From: Candidatus Zhuqueibacterota bacterium
Lineage (GTDB): Bacteria > Zhuqueibacterota > QNDG01 > JABMRT01
Length of the DNA stretch: 59,722 nucleotides
Direction: 5' to 3'
NCBI GenBank assembly: GCA_013202295.1
Contig: JABMRT010000248.1
Location: forward strand, 1-59,722
Numbering within the stretch: the first letter of the stretch is position 1; every line of letters starts with the position of its first letter. The position numbers and the translations under genes were made by a program. The notes beneath the pieces are model-generated. The model worked only from the letters and a program-made list of their open reading frames with translations, was not told the DNA's origin and did not search any database. This document shows positions 46,063 through 55,658 of the stretch, piece by piece.

Positions 46063-48616
46063 CTAAAATCCGACCTCCACCACCGAATCCCCAGTTCGAA
46101 GCGTGAATGCCACATGGATTCGGAATAGTCCGCTCTGCGGTACGCTCCGCCACCCATCGACCACCTCGCCGTCTATGCGTAAACTTCGGACATCCCACGG
46201 AGAGACCAGATCAACACAGGACGCATGTCCCGCAAATGCCTTCAATTGCATGGTCAGGGTTTTCCTGCCCTCATCGTAGTTGCAGGATTCCAATATGGCT
46301 TCAGTGGAGGTTAAATAGGGCGACGTCTCTTCTCCCAGCAGGATATCGATCCGCTCGCCTGCGAATCCGGAGGGCGCCACAGCCGTGGGCATAGCCTCCC
46401 CGTCATAGGCGATGCGGTGGATGGCCTCCCCCTCTCCATGAATCCTGACCTCAACAGGCCTGCCCTGCATGAAAACCGTGAACAACGACGCATCCATCCC
46501 TTCGGCCAGCCAGGGATTGAATGAAAGATTCCAGACATTTTCCCGCATGCCCAGCAGATGGTACATGCTGTACAGATACCAGCCGCCTGCCCAGAGGAAC
46601 GACGGCTTGTCCACCTTGCCGTAAACCGCCGGATCATGGGGATTACCGTTGCGGTACTCATACATGGCCGGCTGCCCGTTGGGACTGTTCATGGTGCCGT
46701 GCAGGGACATGACGCGCTTGATAAATCTGTGGGTTTCTTCATGCCTTCCGTCGGCGATGAGGGCCAGGGCGTAGAAGGCGTTGCCGTGGGGCCAGATCCC
46801 GCCATTGGCATAGACGTAGGAATCCCAGCCTCGTTTCCCTCGAATTTAAGGAAGCCGATGAGCTGGTGAAAATCCATGGGAAATACATTGTAAATGCCCA
46901 CTTTTTCGTCCAGCAGATGACGGGTTGCGGTCTCCACCAGATTATGCTGCATCTCCCCGTCCAAATGGTTGAAATGGGCCGCTAGAAGGGATCCGATGTA
47001 GTAGTGGGGATCCTTCTCGCCGCCCTCGTAAAAGTTCATTAGATACTTGAGGTCGTCGTCCCAGAGATGGCTGCTCAGCACTGAGCGCATGCGGGCGGCC
47101 AGCGCTTCGTATTCGGACATCCGGGGGCGGCATCCTTTCCCAGCACTGTGGAAATGTAGTTGAACACCTCCAGAACGCGTATGGTCAGAATCGTCATGTA
47201 GGAGCGCTGACCGAAGCTGCTGCCGATGTCCCACCAGTCCGGACGATAGGCCCACATGAGGTCATCTTCTCCAAGGTTTTCCAGGGCCAGTCGGATGCTT
47301 CGCTCGATGTATGGATAGAGATTTTCTAGAAAAGCCGCGTCGCCCGTGTGGCGCAGATACCTGGCCGACACCAGGGTGAACCAGAAATGGTTCCAGTTAT
47401 CCGACAGAGCGTATTCGGTGACGTACCGGTCATCCCGCCAGTAATAGGCATGTGGAATGGTATTCAGACTATCGGCGTGCTGAATGATGAATTCCAGATC
47501 CCGTTTCACCCGGTGCGTATCGAAAAAAACAGCCGCAAGATCGGTAAGCAACACATCGTGGGTGAAGTAGAAGTTGTACTGCGCCGGGCAGGGCATGGGC
47601 ACCAACATGCCGTCCAGGACATGGGCGTTGGCCGCCAGAATGGCTTTGGACCAGTGCACCGAATGGTCGAGAACGTCATCCCCCGTTTCCAGATGGTGGC
47701 CGCCGTAGGCCGCATCCAGGACGTACGCTTCATACGCCCGGGTCTCTTTCTCATGATGTTTCACCAGGTAGCTGATCCCGTCCCGGCCCTTGCCCATCAA
47801 GATCGATCCGATGATTTGAACCACCTTCATGGACTCGCCGGGACCCAGCGTCTTCCGGTACACGAAGCCTGCCGCAGGGTGCCCCGGATTTTCCCTTGGG
47901 AAGATGGTTCCCGGCAGATCCGCGTCATCCATCCAGGTACTTCCATCGCCGGCAGTGGTAAAGCCGCAGGGTATCAGCCCGGCATTGGCCACGAAGATCT
48001 GAGCATTCCCGGTTTCCGGATCTTCGAAATTGGCGAAAACGGCTCCGTACAGAGAATCATATTCGGTCCAGGCTTCATCTTTTATTTTATAGGAGTGACA
48101 GGTGCGCAGGGACAGATCGAGAGATAAAAAGAGTTCACAGGGAACGCTTTCCGGGCCTTGATTTGTAATCTCATAGGTCGCTGTAAACGCGGGACAATCC
48201 TTGCAGAAACGATAATCCACCATCATGGAAAAGGCGGAATCCTTTTTAACCAAGTGAATCGTACAGGGCGTCAGCGTGAAGTCAAAGGGTTCGGTTCCGA
48301 TCCACCGTTTTAGTTGATCGCCGAAACGGATACCTATATCCATGATCCGATATTTTTCACGTTTCCAGTAATCCTGACTCACATCGACGCTGTTGGCCCG
48401 GGGATAATAGAAGCTGATGCGGTTGAGGGCAGGAGCGCTGTTGTGCATCTCAATGCCTGCATAGGGTCCACCCACTTCAATCTGGGCTCTGTCACCGGAA
48501 AACTCAACCTGCAGATCATTCCGCATTCGTGCCGGATCTTTTTCAGTCGAGCAGACGAAAAACAGAAGATGGCCAATCACTGTAACAAGGATTAAAACTT
48601 TGAGACTCCGCCTCAT
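46063..48616 (-). pseudogene. Exported (alpha/alpha)6 glycosidase-like gene broken by two frameshifts
   Basis: Three overlapping minus-strand frames make one protein of about 850 residues. Frame one starts at ATG 48616 (signal peptide, HLLFFVC lipobox-like) and covers a beta-sandwich and most of an (alpha/alpha)6 domain (PMPCPAQYNFYFTHDVLLTDLAA, HAYYWRDDRYVTEYALSDNW). Near 47123-47127, a run of five Gs, the reading passes to a second frame (SEYEALAARMRSVLSSHLWDD). Near 46845 it passes to a third (WDSYVYANGGIWPHGNAFYAL ... PSFLWAGGWYLYSMYHLLG). Homology-like content continues across both breaks, so these are recent lesions or sequencing errors. The fold resembles GH94/GH63/glycogen-debranching enzymes; the exact family is unclear. 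Confidence 0.75.
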
Positions 48617-48624
48617 AATCGACC

Positions 48625-51600
48625 TCATTCTATAAACAGCAATTTCTGATTCAGCACCTTCCCACCCGCCCGCATCCGGTAAATATAGATGCCGGATGAG
48701 ACCTGAGCACCCCGTCGGTCCCTGCCGTCCCAGCGGACGGTGTAGTAACCCGGCATCTTCTCTTCATTGACCAGAGTGACTACGGACTGCCCCAAAAGGT
48801 TAAACAGCTCAATGTGGACCTCTCCCACCCGGTTCAGTTGATAACGGATGTTAGTTGTAGAATTAAACGGATTGGGATAATTGGGAAGCAATAGTGTGAG
48901 ATTTGGGACAGCTTCTTCATTGTCAGCAATAGAAGAGAATTCATCGTAGAGATCCCCGATTTCATCCTCGGACAGAGCATAACTGTAAAGCCTGATTTCA
49001 TCAAGCACTCCCTTAAAGTTGTATCCCGCCTGACCTGGCAAATGCTGGCCGATGGTCAGATCCAGAGCTGTGACGGCGATTTTTCCTGTGAAATCGGACT
49101 GAACCTCCTGAACTCTGTTGATGTAGAGAATCATTTCGACGCCGTTGTAGAGTGCAGCTATATGATAAAATTGATTCTTGGCCAGCACAGTCTGGGAATC
49201 GACATCCCGGATGCCTTTGTCGGTTTTCAGAGTCCACCGCACCTTCTTTTCAGGGGTGATTGAGACTTTCCAGCGACTCTCCCAACTGCCGTGAGATATA
49301 GGATAGAATTCACGGTCTGTGTAAAGCTCTTCAGGCTTCATCCAGAAAGAGACGGAGACGGCACTCTGAAAATTGAGATCGGCATTATTGGCCACCTGTA
49401 TGAGGTCGAAGGAGCCGTTGAATGAATAGGCATTGTCAGGATTTCCCAGTTTGTCGCTGGTGAGAAGTGCGCCCTTCACTGTGCCGTGATGGTCATTTCC
49501 GCTCTCGTCGTTGGCATTGCCGCTAAAAGGCAGATAGAAAACAGGTAACCCCCCTGAATTGTTGGACGTATCCTGAACCACGATGCCGATGCTGTCTGAA
49601 GCTGTCCCGTTGTGGCCGTCCTCAACGCTACAGATGATATAGTAAAATCCCTCGGATTGAGGAGCCGTCCATACGGCTGCGGAATCGGTTGCAGCCAGAG
49701 AACCCGATTCTGTGGTCCACGAATAGGTCAGTGCCTCCCCGTCGGGATCGGAAGCATAACAGCATAATGCGGAGCTTCCTCCCAAATGAATAATTCGGGA
49801 ATCTGCCTTTAGGCTGTCAATCACCGGTGCATGGTTAATGAAGTCCACCACTTCCAGAGTCACAGATGAACTATCAACTCCGCCGCGGCCGTCATCGATC
49901 CGGCAGGTGACGGTGTAGGTACCCATATCCGGCGCCGTCCACAGAGCCTCTGACGGATCTCCCGAAAGAGTCCCCCCTGAGGCGGTCCACTGATAGGTAA
50001 TAGCGTCGCCGTCCCGGTCTGTCGCTGTACAGTAGATGGTAGTTGATGAATCGATAACGATCAGATCAGATAGTGAAGCCATCCCCTTGATTCGGGGCGG
50101 ATAGTTGTCCACCACCTGGCCGGAACTGTAATCAACCACGATGCCGTCGACCAGCATCTTGTCCATATCGTAGGCAATCTCTCCCCCATCTGGACACAAG
50201 ACCAAGACAACAGCGGATTTCTCGGGAATGGTAAAAGATGCCGTTCCGCTTGCGTTCTCAACCAGAAAAGTGTTGGAGACTAGATCGTACAGGTCGCAGA
50301 CGCCTCCCCATCCCCATTCGATTTCTACATCCTTGGACGACTCATGGGGATTGTAGTAGAGATAGGTGGGATAGGCCTCGTCACCGAAATAGTCGGTTTT
50401 AAGAAGATCGAGCTGCAATATCATTTCAACATTGGTAGTGTCAATGACGCCGCCGAAAATACCCACATGGGAAGCTCCGTATAGAGCCAGATTGGTGGTC
50501 GACCATCCCCCGTGGATGGCGTCGCCTGTGGCAAAGGGAGAGATACCGGTGTTCAGGCCGTATTCGCGCATGGACTCATGAGCGATATAGGAATTGGGAT
50601 CATACTGATGCGCCCATTCCTCACTGTCCTGATGATCATCGGGAAGATAGTTGGTATAAAAGAGACGGGACGCATTAGCGCAGTTGAGCACCCATTTGCC
50701 AATGGCTTGGGCGAACCGGTCATCGTAACGGACAGCGGGCGCCAGAGCCCCAACCTGTTCGAAACCGTTCATAGCAAAGGCGTATCCGGTGTACTTGGCC
50801 TCGCCAATTAGTCCGGCACAGTCGTAATCCCCCCATTTGCCCACAGTGGCGCCCCAGTTGCGTATATTGTCCCTGGGGTCAAAGCACCACTCCATCATCT
50901 TCCAGATATCATAGGTTGTTCCAAGCTCCGCGTTCATTCGTGCTGCTGTGTAGACGCCGTAGGGAAGCTGCAGCTCATATCCCGGATTTGAGGACCGGGT
51001 ATTCAGAAACTCCATACACCACTCGGCTCCGAGACGATACTTTTCCTCCCCAGTTTCTATGAAGGCATTGTAGAGAATCCAGGCGATGGCACCTGCGGCT
51101 TCCGGCTCTTTTACGCCCACATCCAGAGGCGTCATGGTAGAGAGCGCCCAGGCACGATAGTTCATGGAGGCCTGGCTCCAGGGAGCAGCGCTCCCTCCCA
51201 TGGTTTCCACGGCTTCCAGCCACCGGTCTGCTACCGTGGTAAACTGAGTATTAAAATCACCGGTATGGGGATAGAGATATGCCAGCTGGTAGAAGAAGAT
51301 ATTGGGCATAGTGTCATACCACCAGTCCCCACCGCTGTTGGCGACATAATTATTCAGGTATACATTCTCCTGGGGCCGCCGGTTGAAAAACTCCTCACAC
51401 ATCAATACCCAGTTATAACCATGTTGATTGCTTTTATTAATGCCGGACAGAGTAGCGCCGATTACAGAAGGCAGCACATTAATGGCTTCCGCGCCCTGAG
51501 ATCCGACATAAGAAGGCATTCCGAACCGCTGATGATCAGGATAGTTAATGCCCCCGCCGTCCACCCAGACCAGAGGCAGATATTCACCTGTCAGTCTCAT

Positions 51601-51762
51601 GTCGAACACCAGGGAATCATATCCCATGGCCACGGTTTTCCAGTTTCTCATCAGATAGGGGCTTGGCCTGTCAGGCATCCTGGTGATCTGATAGATGTCG
51701 ATCTGTTGGGCTGAGGACTCATGGGCCAGTAATATAAGACAAAGTAACATGAATTTACGCAT
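48625..51762 (-). CDS. Large secreted (alpha/alpha)6 / PKD / LamG protein with type IX sorting domain
   Basis: A 1045-residue secreted protein; ATG 51762 has GGAGG upstream and a signal peptide ending ESSAQ. Residues 20-520 are a helical catalytic-looking region of toroid type (NYVANSGGDWWYDTMPNIFFYQLAYLYP, MNYRAWALSTMTPL, CAGLIGEAKYTGYAFAMNGFEQ). Two PKD/Ig-like repeats follow (YTVTCRIDDGRGGVDSSSVTLEV and FYYIICSVEDGHNGTASDSI), then a LamG/concanavalin-type jelly roll (PDNAYSFNGSFDLIQVANNADLNF), then the sorting domain (LLPNYPNPFNSTTNIRYQL ... GIYIYRMRAGGKVLNQKLLFIE). It is probably a surface polysaccharide-degrading or binding protein. I cannot name the catalytic family. Confidence 0.75.
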   Translation of the reverse strand: MRKFMLLCLILLAHESSAQQIDIYQITRMPDRPSPYLMRNWKTVAMGYDSLVFDMRLTGEYLPLVWVDGGGINYPDHQRFGMPSYVGSQGAEAINVLPSVIGATLSGINKSNQHGYNWVLMCEEFFNRRPQENVYLNNYVANSGGDWWYDTMPNIFFYQLAYLYPHTGDFNTQFTTVADRWLEAVETMGGSAAPWSQASMNYRAWALSTMTPLDVGVKEPEAAGAIAWILYNAFIETGEEKYRLGAEWCMEFLNTRSSNPGYELQLPYGVYTAARMNAELGTTYDIWKMMEWCFDPRDNIRNWGATVGKWGDYDCAGLIGEAKYTGYAFAMNGFEQVGALAPAVRYDDRFAQAIGKWVLNCANASRLFYTNYLPDDHQDSEEWAHQYDPNSYIAHESMREYGLNTGISPFATGDAIHGGWSTTNLALYGASHVGIFGGVIDTTNVEMILQLDLLKTDYFGDEAYPTYLYYNPHESSKDVEIEWGWGGVCDLYDLVSNTFLVENASGTASFTIPEKSAVVLVLCPDGGEIAYDMDKMLVDGIVVDYSSGQVVDNYPPRIKGMASLSDLIVIDSSTTIYCTATDRDGDAITYQWTASGGTLSGDPSEALWTAPDMGTYTVTCRIDDGRGGVDSSSVTLEVVDFINHAPVIDSLKADSRIIHLGGSSALCCYASDPDGEALTYSWTTESGSLAATDSAAVWTAPQSEGFYYIICSVEDGHNGTASDSIGIVVQDTSNNSGGLPVFYLPFSGNANDESGNDHHGTVKGALLTSDKLGNPDNAYSFNGSFDLIQVANNADLNFQSAVSVSFWMKPEELYTDREFYPISHGSWESRWKVSITPEKKVRWTLKTDKGIRDVDSQTVLAKNQFYHIAALYNGVEMILYINRVQEVQSDFTGKIAVTALDLTIGQHLPGQAGYNFKGVLDEIRLYSYALSEDEIGDLYDEFSSIADNEEAVPNLTLLLPNYPNPFNSTTNIRYQLNRVGEVHIELFNLLGQSVVTLVNEEKMPGYYTVRWDGRDRRGAQVSSGIYIYRMRAGGKVLNQKLLFIE

Positions 51763-51765
51763 CAC

Positions 51766-52121
51766 CTTTTAACCTCCATAAATTCAGCATTAATACAGAA
51801 TTTTATCAAGAAAATAGTCGACAGGATGTAAAATAGATTATGCAGCCCAGTAAAAAGAGATATCTGCCAAGCCATTTGAATAAGCAGTTGTATAGAAAAA
51901 AAAGAGCTTCAAAAAATAAATGTACTATTTTTTTATTTAAATACAAGAGAAATCTTTTGAACGAGGATTGCATGAAAATCGTAAAAGTATTTACAATGAG
52001 ATTATTAAAAGGATAGACAAATCTTTTAAAAGTACGAAAATAGATATCAAGAAACCTTTGATTTAATCTCTAAGGGTCTCATTCCCCGCCGCTTGCAGCG
52101 AAAAGTTTTTATATTATATAA
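51766..52121. other. Non-coding AT-rich gap with the left end of an IS200 element
   Basis: A 356-base AT-rich gap without a gene. The last part (about 52070-52121) has CTAAGGGTCTCATTCCCCGC and a small CGCT/AGCG hairpin just before the IS200 tnpA start, as expected of the subterminal left end of such elements. Confidence 0.4.
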
Positions 52122-52244
52122 ATGAGCAAGAGTGAATACAGACATAAATCGCATAATGTTTCGATATTAATATATCATTTTGTCTGTCCAGCCGAGTACA
52201 GACAAGTTGTATTCAGTCGTGAAATGGAAGATACTTCTGGATAA
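52122..52244 (+). mobile_element. IS200/IS605-family tnpA, 5' fragment
   Basis: ATG 52122 opens 40 codons reading MSKSEYRHKSHNVSILIYHF and VCPAEYRQVVFSREME, the characteristic N-terminus of Y1 (HUH) transposases of the IS200 group. The homology stops at about 52230, where the sequence passes to group II intron RNA, and a TAA follows at 52242. The HUH and catalytic tyrosine parts are missing, so the element is dead. Confidence 0.85.
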
Positions 52245-52437
52245 GACGGCACATAAAGGAAACGAAGCTTTGGCGGGAGTTGACAGCCAGACAATTGAGA
52301 CTGGCGATATACTGAGGATAACTGTCGGGTTGCCCCAACACGGCAACCTTTGGAAATGCTTGAGCCGTATGACGGGAAACTGTCACGTACGGTTCTTAGG
52401 AGGGAATGGGGCGGTAACGCCCCTGACCTATCCGGCG
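52245..52437 (+). ncRNA. Group II intron 3' end (domains IV remnant, V and VI)
   Basis: Bases 52362-52395 form a perfect 34-base domain V: lower stem GAGCCGTA/TACGGTTC, two-base CG bulge, upper stem with GAAA tetraloop. Domain VI follows with a GGGGCG-GTAA-CGCCCC hairpin (52408-52423) and an unpaired adenosine near 52426 as the candidate branch point. Upstream, GGTTGCC and GGCAACC (about 52328-52347) form a short stem where domain IV should be, and no maturase/reverse transcriptase is encoded. Domains I-III are not recognisable, so this is a truncated intron. An 88-codon open frame here is only a by-product of the RNA. Confidence 0.85.
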
Positions 52438-52483
52438 TGCTAAAAAATTGTGATCATAATTTTCGTATATAAAGGAATAGATC

Positions 52484-52839
52484 ATGCAAAATAAAACAAT
52501 ACTTATCAGCCTGATCCTCTTATCATTCTCAACACAAATTTTATTTAGCCAGACCACTGACCGGCTAGAACCGCGCTGGGGCAACTCCATGGTGGTGATT
52601 GGAAATAAAAATTATATCTTCGGCGGTCAGGGAAATGAAGAAAGTGTGGCAAAAGCCATAAGCGGCTCATTGGTTCCATGCTGCCCTGCAATGTCGTGGT
52701 TCAGGATGCTGAAAACGGCGGAACCGAAGTGGCGGTCATTGATCCGATGGCATCCATGCAGGCGGTGGAGAATCCCGCGTTGGGTGAGGTGGCCCGGGAA
52801 GTTCAAGCCAAACTAAAGCGGGTCATCGATAACATTTAA
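52484..52839 (+). pseudogene. Chimera of a kelch-protein 5' end and a DUF302 3' end
   Basis: ATG 52484 (AAGGAA upstream) begins a signal peptide and then LEPRWGNSMVVIGNKNYIFGG, one kelch blade. After about 52632 the frame loses sense and stops at 52816. In another frame bases 52663-52839 encode LIGSMLPCNVVVQ, VAVIDPMASMQAV and NPALGEVAREVQAKLKRVI, the C-terminal half of a DUF302 protein, ending at TAA 52837. Two unrelated gene ends are thus joined within about 30 bases by deletion or recombination. Confidence 0.75.
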
Positions 52840-52969
52840 ATGCATGGGATATCGGGTAACCTCACCACTCACCTCTTACCCCGAACCATTGTGATGCAAC
52901 TCGTTTTCTTACATGTTTTTTTGGTTATGTCCCCTTCATTGCGATTTGGATCATTCAGGTCAATCATTC

Positions 52970-54088
52970 CTATTTCAAGAGCAATGCCTTCTTCACTTCC
53001 TGATAAGAATCAGTCTCTATCTGATAAAAATAGATCCCTGAAGTGACTGCGCTGCCGGAAGCATCAGTTCCATCCCATGACGTCTGAAATTCGCCTTGTG
53101 GATAAAAATCATCTGTCAGAATTTGAATGGTCCTGCCCGATTGATTGTACACGCTGATTTTCACATGACTGGATTTGGGAATCCTGAATTGTATTGTGGT
53201 ATGTGAATTGAACGGATTGGGATAATTGTCGCTCAACAGATAATTGGATGGAGAGGTGTCCTCCGAATCCCCAACAAATGAGCCGCCCTCTTTTTGATAA
53301 ACACGCACGTAATCCACTTCCAGTGTTTGGGGGAAAGTCGTGGTCGCATCAGGATAGCCAGGCCAGTTGCCGCCTACTGCAAGATTAATCAGCAAATGAA
53401 ACCGCTGATCAAAGGGCGCCGGGAAATCACCATTGGTCGAATACCAGGAGGTCTTGGTTTGATACAGCACACTATCCACGAACCAGTGAAAAACACCCTC
53501 TTCCCATTCCATAACGAATTCATGAAACTCCTCCGCAAAGCTGCCCTCTGACAACGTGGTGCTGCCCGTGGATTGCGCATTCTGTGGCCAGGACCCGCCA
53601 TAGTGCAGGGTGCCATGCACCTTGTTTGTCTCATGTCCCAGAAATTCCACGATATCGACTTCACCCGAAGCGGCCCACCCCCCATAGAGATTGTCCGTGG
53701 GCATCAACCAGAGGGCCGCCCAGAGCCCCTTACCTACAGGCATCTTGGCTCTGAACTCAAACCGTCCATAGGTCCAGTCACCCATTTCTTTGGTACGAAT
53801 CCGGGAGGAGGTGTAGTCGCATCCGGAATGGGTTTCTTCACGAGCAGTAATCACAAGGTTGCCATTTTCAATCGTAGCATTATCTTCTAAATACCACTCA
53901 CGCTCATTATTTCCCCAGCCGGCCGGCAAGCCATAATCCGTCCCGTTTCCAAGCATATGTTCCCATTTCGAATCATCAAGTTCCGTACCCTCAAACTCAT
54001 CAGACCAGACCATTTCGTAATCCTGAGAGAATAGAGCCAATTGGCAGAAAATTATAAGGATCACAAAACCAATAATAGATCGACTCAT
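52970..54088 (-). CDS. GH16 beta-glucanase with type IX sorting domain
   Basis: A 372-residue secreted enzyme; ATG 54088 has GGAGGTGA upstream and opens a signal peptide ending ALFSQ (an earlier ATG at 54124 is less suitable). The catalytic domain (residues 12-260) is GH16: YEMVWSDEFEGTELDDSKWE, GNNEREWYLEDNATIENGNL, and the active-site GEVDIVEFLGH with its ExDxxE glutamates; the C-terminal strand is VDYVRVYQ. These are laminarinase-like beta-1,3(4)-glucanase features. The sorting domain follows (LLSDNYPNPFNSHTTIQFRI ... SGIYFYQIETDSYQEVKKALLLK). It would cut beta-glucans outside the cell. Confidence 0.9.
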   Translation of the reverse strand: MSRSIIGFVILIIFCQLALFSQDYEMVWSDEFEGTELDDSKWEHMLGNGTDYGLPAGWGNNEREWYLEDNATIENGNLVITAREETHSGCDYTSSRIRTKEMGDWTYGRFEFRAKMPVGKGLWAALWLMPTDNLYGGWAASGEVDIVEFLGHETNKVHGTLHYGGSWPQNAQSTGSTTLSEGSFAEEFHEFVMEWEEGVFHWFVDSVLYQTKTSWYSTNGDFPAPFDQRFHLLINLAVGGNWPGYPDATTTFPQTLEVDYVRVYQKEGGSFVGDSEDTSPSNYLLSDNYPNPFNSHTTIQFRIPKSSHVKISVYNQSGRTIQILTDDFYPQGEFQTSWDGTDASGSAVTSGIYFYQIETDSYQEVKKALLLK

Positions 54089-54162
54089 TGCTTTATCACC
54101 TCCATTTTGGATAAATTCATACAATTCTAATCTATTTTACTTTTAGGATAAATTCAAGAGAA

Positions 54163-54188
54163 AAGAGGCATTTCTGAATGCCCCTCTT
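54163..54188 (-). terminator. Terminator hairpin of the rubrerythrin operon
   Basis: AAGAGG-CATT and AATG-CCCCTCTT pair with a small bulge (54163-54172 with 54177-54188). T-rich tracts flank both sides: GT8 on the plus side and TTCTCTTG on the minus side. It lies 8-33 bases past the stop of the small membrane gene at 54196. Confidence 0.65.
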
Positions 54189-54195
54189 GTTTTTT

Positions 54196-54582
54196 TTAAG
54201 ATGAATGATTCGAATTGATCTTGATACGATAACAAATCCAGACACCATGAAAGATCGCGAAGATCCCGATAAACAGCCAGATTGCCGGAGGAACCGTTGT
54301 CGTTATAATGGACAAGACAAATCCGGCCAACGCGGTTGCGGACCAGATTATTTTCAAATTCAGCATTCCGCGATACGCTTCCAATCCGGCGTTTCGGCCA
54401 AGAAAGGATTCAATGCCAATACCCAACAGAGCCGCTCCGACCAGTCGAGTGGCGATCGGATCAACCGTCCTCCATCCCAGCAATGTGAGAACAGCAACCG
54501 GCGCGATAAGCAGAGGCAGTCCTGTGATCACATCCATGATAAAATGGATAACAAACCAGATGCGCAGACTTTTGGGAATCAT
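54196..54582 (-). CDS. Small four-helix membrane protein, unknown
   Basis: A 128-residue protein with four hydrophobic segments (VIHFIMDVITGLPLLIAPVAVLTLLGW, ATRLVGAALLGIGIESFL, LKIIWSATALAGFVLSIITTTV, AIWLFIGIFAIFHGVWICYRI). I do not recognise it beyond a resemblance to small DUF-type inner-membrane proteins. AGGGAG precedes the ATG. It begins 9 bases after rubrerythrin stops and ends at the terminator, so it belongs to the peroxide-stress operon. Confidence 0.65.
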   Translation of the reverse strand: MIPKSLRIWFVIHFIMDVITGLPLLIAPVAVLTLLGWRTVDPIATRLVGAALLGIGIESFLGRNAGLEAYRGMLNLKIIWSATALAGFVLSIITTTVPPAIWLFIGIFAIFHGVWICYRIKINSNHSS

Positions 54583-54591
54583 CGGTACTCC

Positions 54592-55116
54592 CTAAATAAT
54601 ATCCAGATTGGCCGGTTCGTAATGCTCTCTGGAGTGTTTGCAGCAGGGGCATTTCACAGGAGGCTCAGTACCTTCATGGATATAACCGCATTCACTGCAT
54701 TTCCATTTGATCGGTTTCTCGCGTTTGAATACCATATCCTTTTCAACCAGTTCAAGCAACTTCTTATAGCGATCCCGGTGATGGGCCTCTACTTTGATAA
54801 TCTGTTTGAATAATGCAGCCGCCTCGGTGTGACCTTCTTCTTCAGCCTCTCTGGCGAAATCGGCATACATGACTTCGACTTCGTAATGCTCGCCTTCCAT
54901 GGCAGCTTTCAGATTTTCGGCAGTCGATCCAATGCCATTCAACAGATTAAACTCATCTTTGGCATGCCGTTTTTCATTTTCCGCAGTCTCTTCGAAAAGC
55001 TTCGCAATATAGTGATATCCCTCTTTCCGGGCCTTCTGCGCCCAGTACGTATATTTGTTTCTCGCCTGGGATTCACCGGCGAACGCGGTCTTCAGATTCT
55101 CAATTGTTTTACTCAT
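54592..55116 (-). CDS. Rubrerythrin
   Basis: A 174-residue non-heme diiron peroxidase that reduces hydrogen peroxide in the cytoplasm of anaerobes. The four-helix ferritin-like part carries the glutamate/histidine ligands (FAGESQARNKYTYWAQKA, FEETAENEKRHAKDEF, EHYEVEVMYADFAREAEEEGH, KQIIKVEAHHRDRY). The C-terminal rubredoxin-like part has CSECGY and CPCCK. AAAGGAGA precedes the ATG. It is 21 bases downstream of a Fur/PerR-type regulator, as in many anaerobes. Confidence 0.95.
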   Translation of the reverse strand: MSKTIENLKTAFAGESQARNKYTYWAQKARKEGYHYIAKLFEETAENEKRHAKDEFNLLNGIGSTAENLKAAMEGEHYEVEVMYADFAREAEEEGHTEAAALFKQIIKVEAHHRDRYKKLLELVEKDMVFKREKPIKWKCSECGYIHEGTEPPVKCPCCKHSREHYEPANLDII

Positions 55117-55137
55117 TGAACATCTCCTTTTTTAGGA

Positions 55138-55578
55138 TTATTTGGATTGACATAATTCACAAATCACATTAATCACAACTCGTTTGCTGACCACCTTATA
55201 TTCCCGTTTAAATTGTTTCGGGATTTGGATATTATTAAACTGTTCGTCTTTGAAATCTACAATCATTCCGCATTGGACACAATGAATGTGATGGTGACTA
55301 TCAAGGTTCGGATCAAAACGCCTTGCTCCAGAAAAGGATTCAATCACATCGAGAATACCCGTCTCTGCAAATTTTAAAAGTGTACGATTCACAGTTTCAA
55401 ACGAGATATTCGGATGCTCTTTGTGGATGTTCCGGTATACAAAATCCGCTGTGGGATGATCTGTCGATCCAGCCAGCGCCTTATAAATAGTAATGCGCTG
55501 TGGTGTGACTTTCAATCCACGCTCCCTGCAGTGTTGTATAAAAACCTCGTTCAAATAAGTGCTGGTTTCTTTTTGCAT
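55138..55578 (-). CDS. Fur-family regulator, PerR-like
   Basis: A 146-residue metal-dependent repressor. The winged-helix part reads CRERGLKVTPQRITIYKALAG and HPTADFVYRNIHKEHPNISFETVNRTL; the sensor part has the metal-site histidines HHHIHCVQCG and a second CxxC near the C-terminus (CELCQ) for structural zinc. Control of rubrerythrin directly downstream argues for PerR (peroxide sensing) rather than iron-uptake control. No Shine-Dalgarno site is present; the promoter spacing implies a leaderless message. Confidence 0.9.
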   Translation of the reverse strand: MQKETSTYLNEVFIQHCRERGLKVTPQRITIYKALAGSTDHPTADFVYRNIHKEHPNISFETVNRTLLKFAETGILDVIESFSGARRFDPNLDSHHHIHCVQCGMIVDFKDEQFNNIQIPKQFKREYKVVSKRVVINVICELCQSK

Positions 55579-55584
55579 ATAGTT

Positions 55585-55613
55585 ATTATATGAGAATTAT
55601 TCTCATTTGTCAA
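55585..55613 (-). promoter_or_regulatory. Consensus promoter with Fur/PerR box inside the spacer
   Basis: On the minus strand TTGACA (55608-55613), exactly 17 bases, TATAAT (55585-55590): a perfect consensus. The spacer contains TGAGAAT-T-ATTCTCA (55591-55605), a perfect 7-1-7 palindrome of the Fur/PerR box type. The ATG follows the -10 box by six bases, so transcription would start at or next to the A of the ATG. Confidence 0.9.
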
Positions 55614-55658
55614 GCTTTTTTTTCTCTATACTCCGCTTGATCAAATAATGTTTTCCCC

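Noticed and set aside
52180-52443. Open frame of 87 codons
   Set aside because: It runs through the group II intron domains V and VI; the base pairing explains the sequence and the protein resembles nothing.
54109-54156. Repeated GGATAAATTCA upstream of the GH16 gene as an operator pair
   Set aside because: Two 11-base copies in AT-rich DNA are not enough to support a regulator site.
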